This document shows, piece after piece, positions 14,331-15,300 of a stretch of DNA of 15,300 nucleotides (its first letter is position 1; every line of letters begins with the position of its first letter). The stretch lies in assembly GCA_005879255.1 (NCBI GenBank), contig VBKY01000264.1, positions 1 through 15,300 of the forward strand, read 5' to 3'. The DNA comes from Deltaproteobacteria bacterium. Its GTDB lineage: Bacteria > Desulfobacterota_B > Binatia > UBA9968. A program made the position numbers and the translations under genes. The notes beneath the pieces are model-generated. The model worked only from the letters and a program-made list of their open reading frames with translations, made no database searches and was not told the origin of the DNA.

Positions 14331-15300
14331 GTGATCACCGAAGCCGATACCTGTAGGAAATCCATCCTTCCTAAACTCTATGCCGCTGGCTGGAACGATG
14401 ATCAAATCAGCGAGCAGAAGAGTTTTACCGACGGGCGCATTCTAGTGGTCGGCAACAAAGCGCGCCGACGGCCCTGCAAACGCGCTGACTATCTATTGCG
14501 CTACGCCAGAGACTTTATGCTGGCGGTTGTCGAAGCAAAGGCGGCCTATAAGCTTCCCGGAGACGGTCTTCAGCAAGCAAAGGAATACGCCGGAATTCTC
14601 GGCGTGAAATTCGCCTACTCAACCAACGGTCACGGCATCGTCGAGTTTGACTTCACAACCGGTCAAGAGCGGCACGTTGATTCCTTCCCGAAGCCGGCGG
14701 AATTATGGCAACGCTTCCGCGCCAGCGAAAAGATCGAAGATGAGGAGGCCGCGACCAGACTCTTAACCCCCGCAAACGGTGCCATAGGTAAAGGCCAGCG
14801 CTACTATCAAGAGATCGCCATCAATCGCGTTGTACAATCGGTATTGCAAGGCAAGAAACGAATTCTTCTCACCATGGCCACAGGCACCGGTAAGACCGCT
14901 GTGGCATTTCAAATTTGCTGGAAGCTGTGGAACATGCGATGGAACCGCGCCGGCGAGCACCGCCGCCCTAAAATTCTTTATCTCGCCGATCGGAATATCT
15001 TAGTCGACGATCCCAAGGACAAGATGTTTACTACTTTCGGCGATGCCCGATGGAAGATTGAGAATGGCGAAGTGAATAAAGGGCGCGAGATGTACTTCGC
15101 GATCTACCAGGCGATCGCCAAAGACGAACACCGCCCCGGACTTTATAAAGAATATTCCAAGGACTTCTTCGACCTGATCATCGTCGACGAATGTCATCGC
15201 GGCAGCGCCAAGGATGAGAGCAATTGGCGCGAGATTTTAAGTTACTTCCAGCCCGCGTATCAATTGGGTATGACTGCGACGCCGTTGCGGAAAGAAAATC
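14331..15300 (+). CDS. hsdR: Type I restriction enzyme R subunit HsdR (3' end outside window)
   Basis: HsdR is the ATP-driven translocase and endonuclease of type I restriction-modification systems. The visible 323 residues start with ITEADTCRKSILPKLYAAGW, a usual HsdR opening. The PD-(D/E)xK nuclease core is D53 with E68-A-K70 (in LAVVEAKAAY). The SF2 helicase motor begins with Walker A ATGTGKT (183-189), then the DECH box (286-289) and motif III MTATP (314-318). The frame is closed upstream by a TAA at 14319, and GTG at 14331 is the best start; no clear Shine-Dalgarno is seen. The frame stays open to the window end, with most of the motor missing. hsdM and hsdS are not in the window, so they should lie downstream if the system is complete. 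Confidence 0.94.
   Translation, partial: MITEADTCRKSILPKLYAAGWNDDQISEQKSFTDGRILVVGNKARRRPCKRADYLLRYARDFMLAVVEAKAAYKLPGDGLQQAKEYAGILGVKFAYSTNGHGIVEFDFTTGQERHVDSFPKPAELWQRFRASEKIEDEEAATRLLTPANGAIGKGQRYYQEIAINRVVQSVLQGKKRILLTMATGTGKTAVAFQICWKLWNMRWNRAGEHRRPKILYLADRNILVDDPKDKMFTTFGDARWKIENGEVNKGREMYFAIYQAIAKDEHRPGLYKEYSKDFFDLIIVDECHRGSAKDESNWREILSYFQPAYQLGMTATPLRKEN

Overview
The window looks like chromosomal DNA of a moderately GC-rich, Gram-negative, probably uncultured soil or sediment bacterium. A deltaproteobacterial, Tectomicrobia or NC10/Rokubacteria-type lineage is my inference. It rests on exported lipoproteins with Sec/Tat signals, an FhlA-type sigma-54 activator, a solitary NMT1/THI5-like binding protein and a likely selenoprotein. 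No rRNA, tRNA or CRISPR array is visible.

Left part (1-5224): the 3' part of a GAF-AAA+-Fis sigma-54 activator (+) converges on a TPR lipoprotein (-). Next, on the minus strand and read right to left, comes a three-gene cluster: an exported thioredoxin/TlpA-DipZ-like protein, then msrP, then msrQ. The thioredoxin gene is interrupted by one in-frame TGA. It falls exactly on the first cysteine of the CxxC active site, giving U66-I-N-C69. A GC-rich hairpin with a loop G follows 27 nt downstream, as expected for a bacterial SECIS. I read it as a periplasmic selenoprotein co-transcribed with the MsrPQ system that repairs methionine sulfoxide in the periplasm. This is the most interesting item here. 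A small unknown gene upstream ends in a textbook intrinsic terminator.

Middle part (5225-12430) holds ordinary core genes. On the minus strand are mutY overlapping mtgA, a small lipoprotein, an MFS transporter and an MscS-type channel. On the plus strand are an EamA permease and the orphan substrate-binding protein. Two palindromic repeat elements sit here: a 24-bp-arm inverted repeat touching the EamA start codon, and a four-arm interleaved palindrome resembling RAYT/REP-type repeats between two convergent genes.

Right part (12480-15300) is an accessory defence/toxin-antitoxin island, all on the plus strand: an AbiEi-family antitoxin with a clear promoter and operator-like palindrome but no AbiEii toxin, a DUF2281/PIN-domain pair, a solitary HicB-like gene, and the 5' part of a type I restriction hsdR that runs off the window. 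The remains of an ATGA start overlap after abiEi suggest the toxin was lost and other modules moved in.
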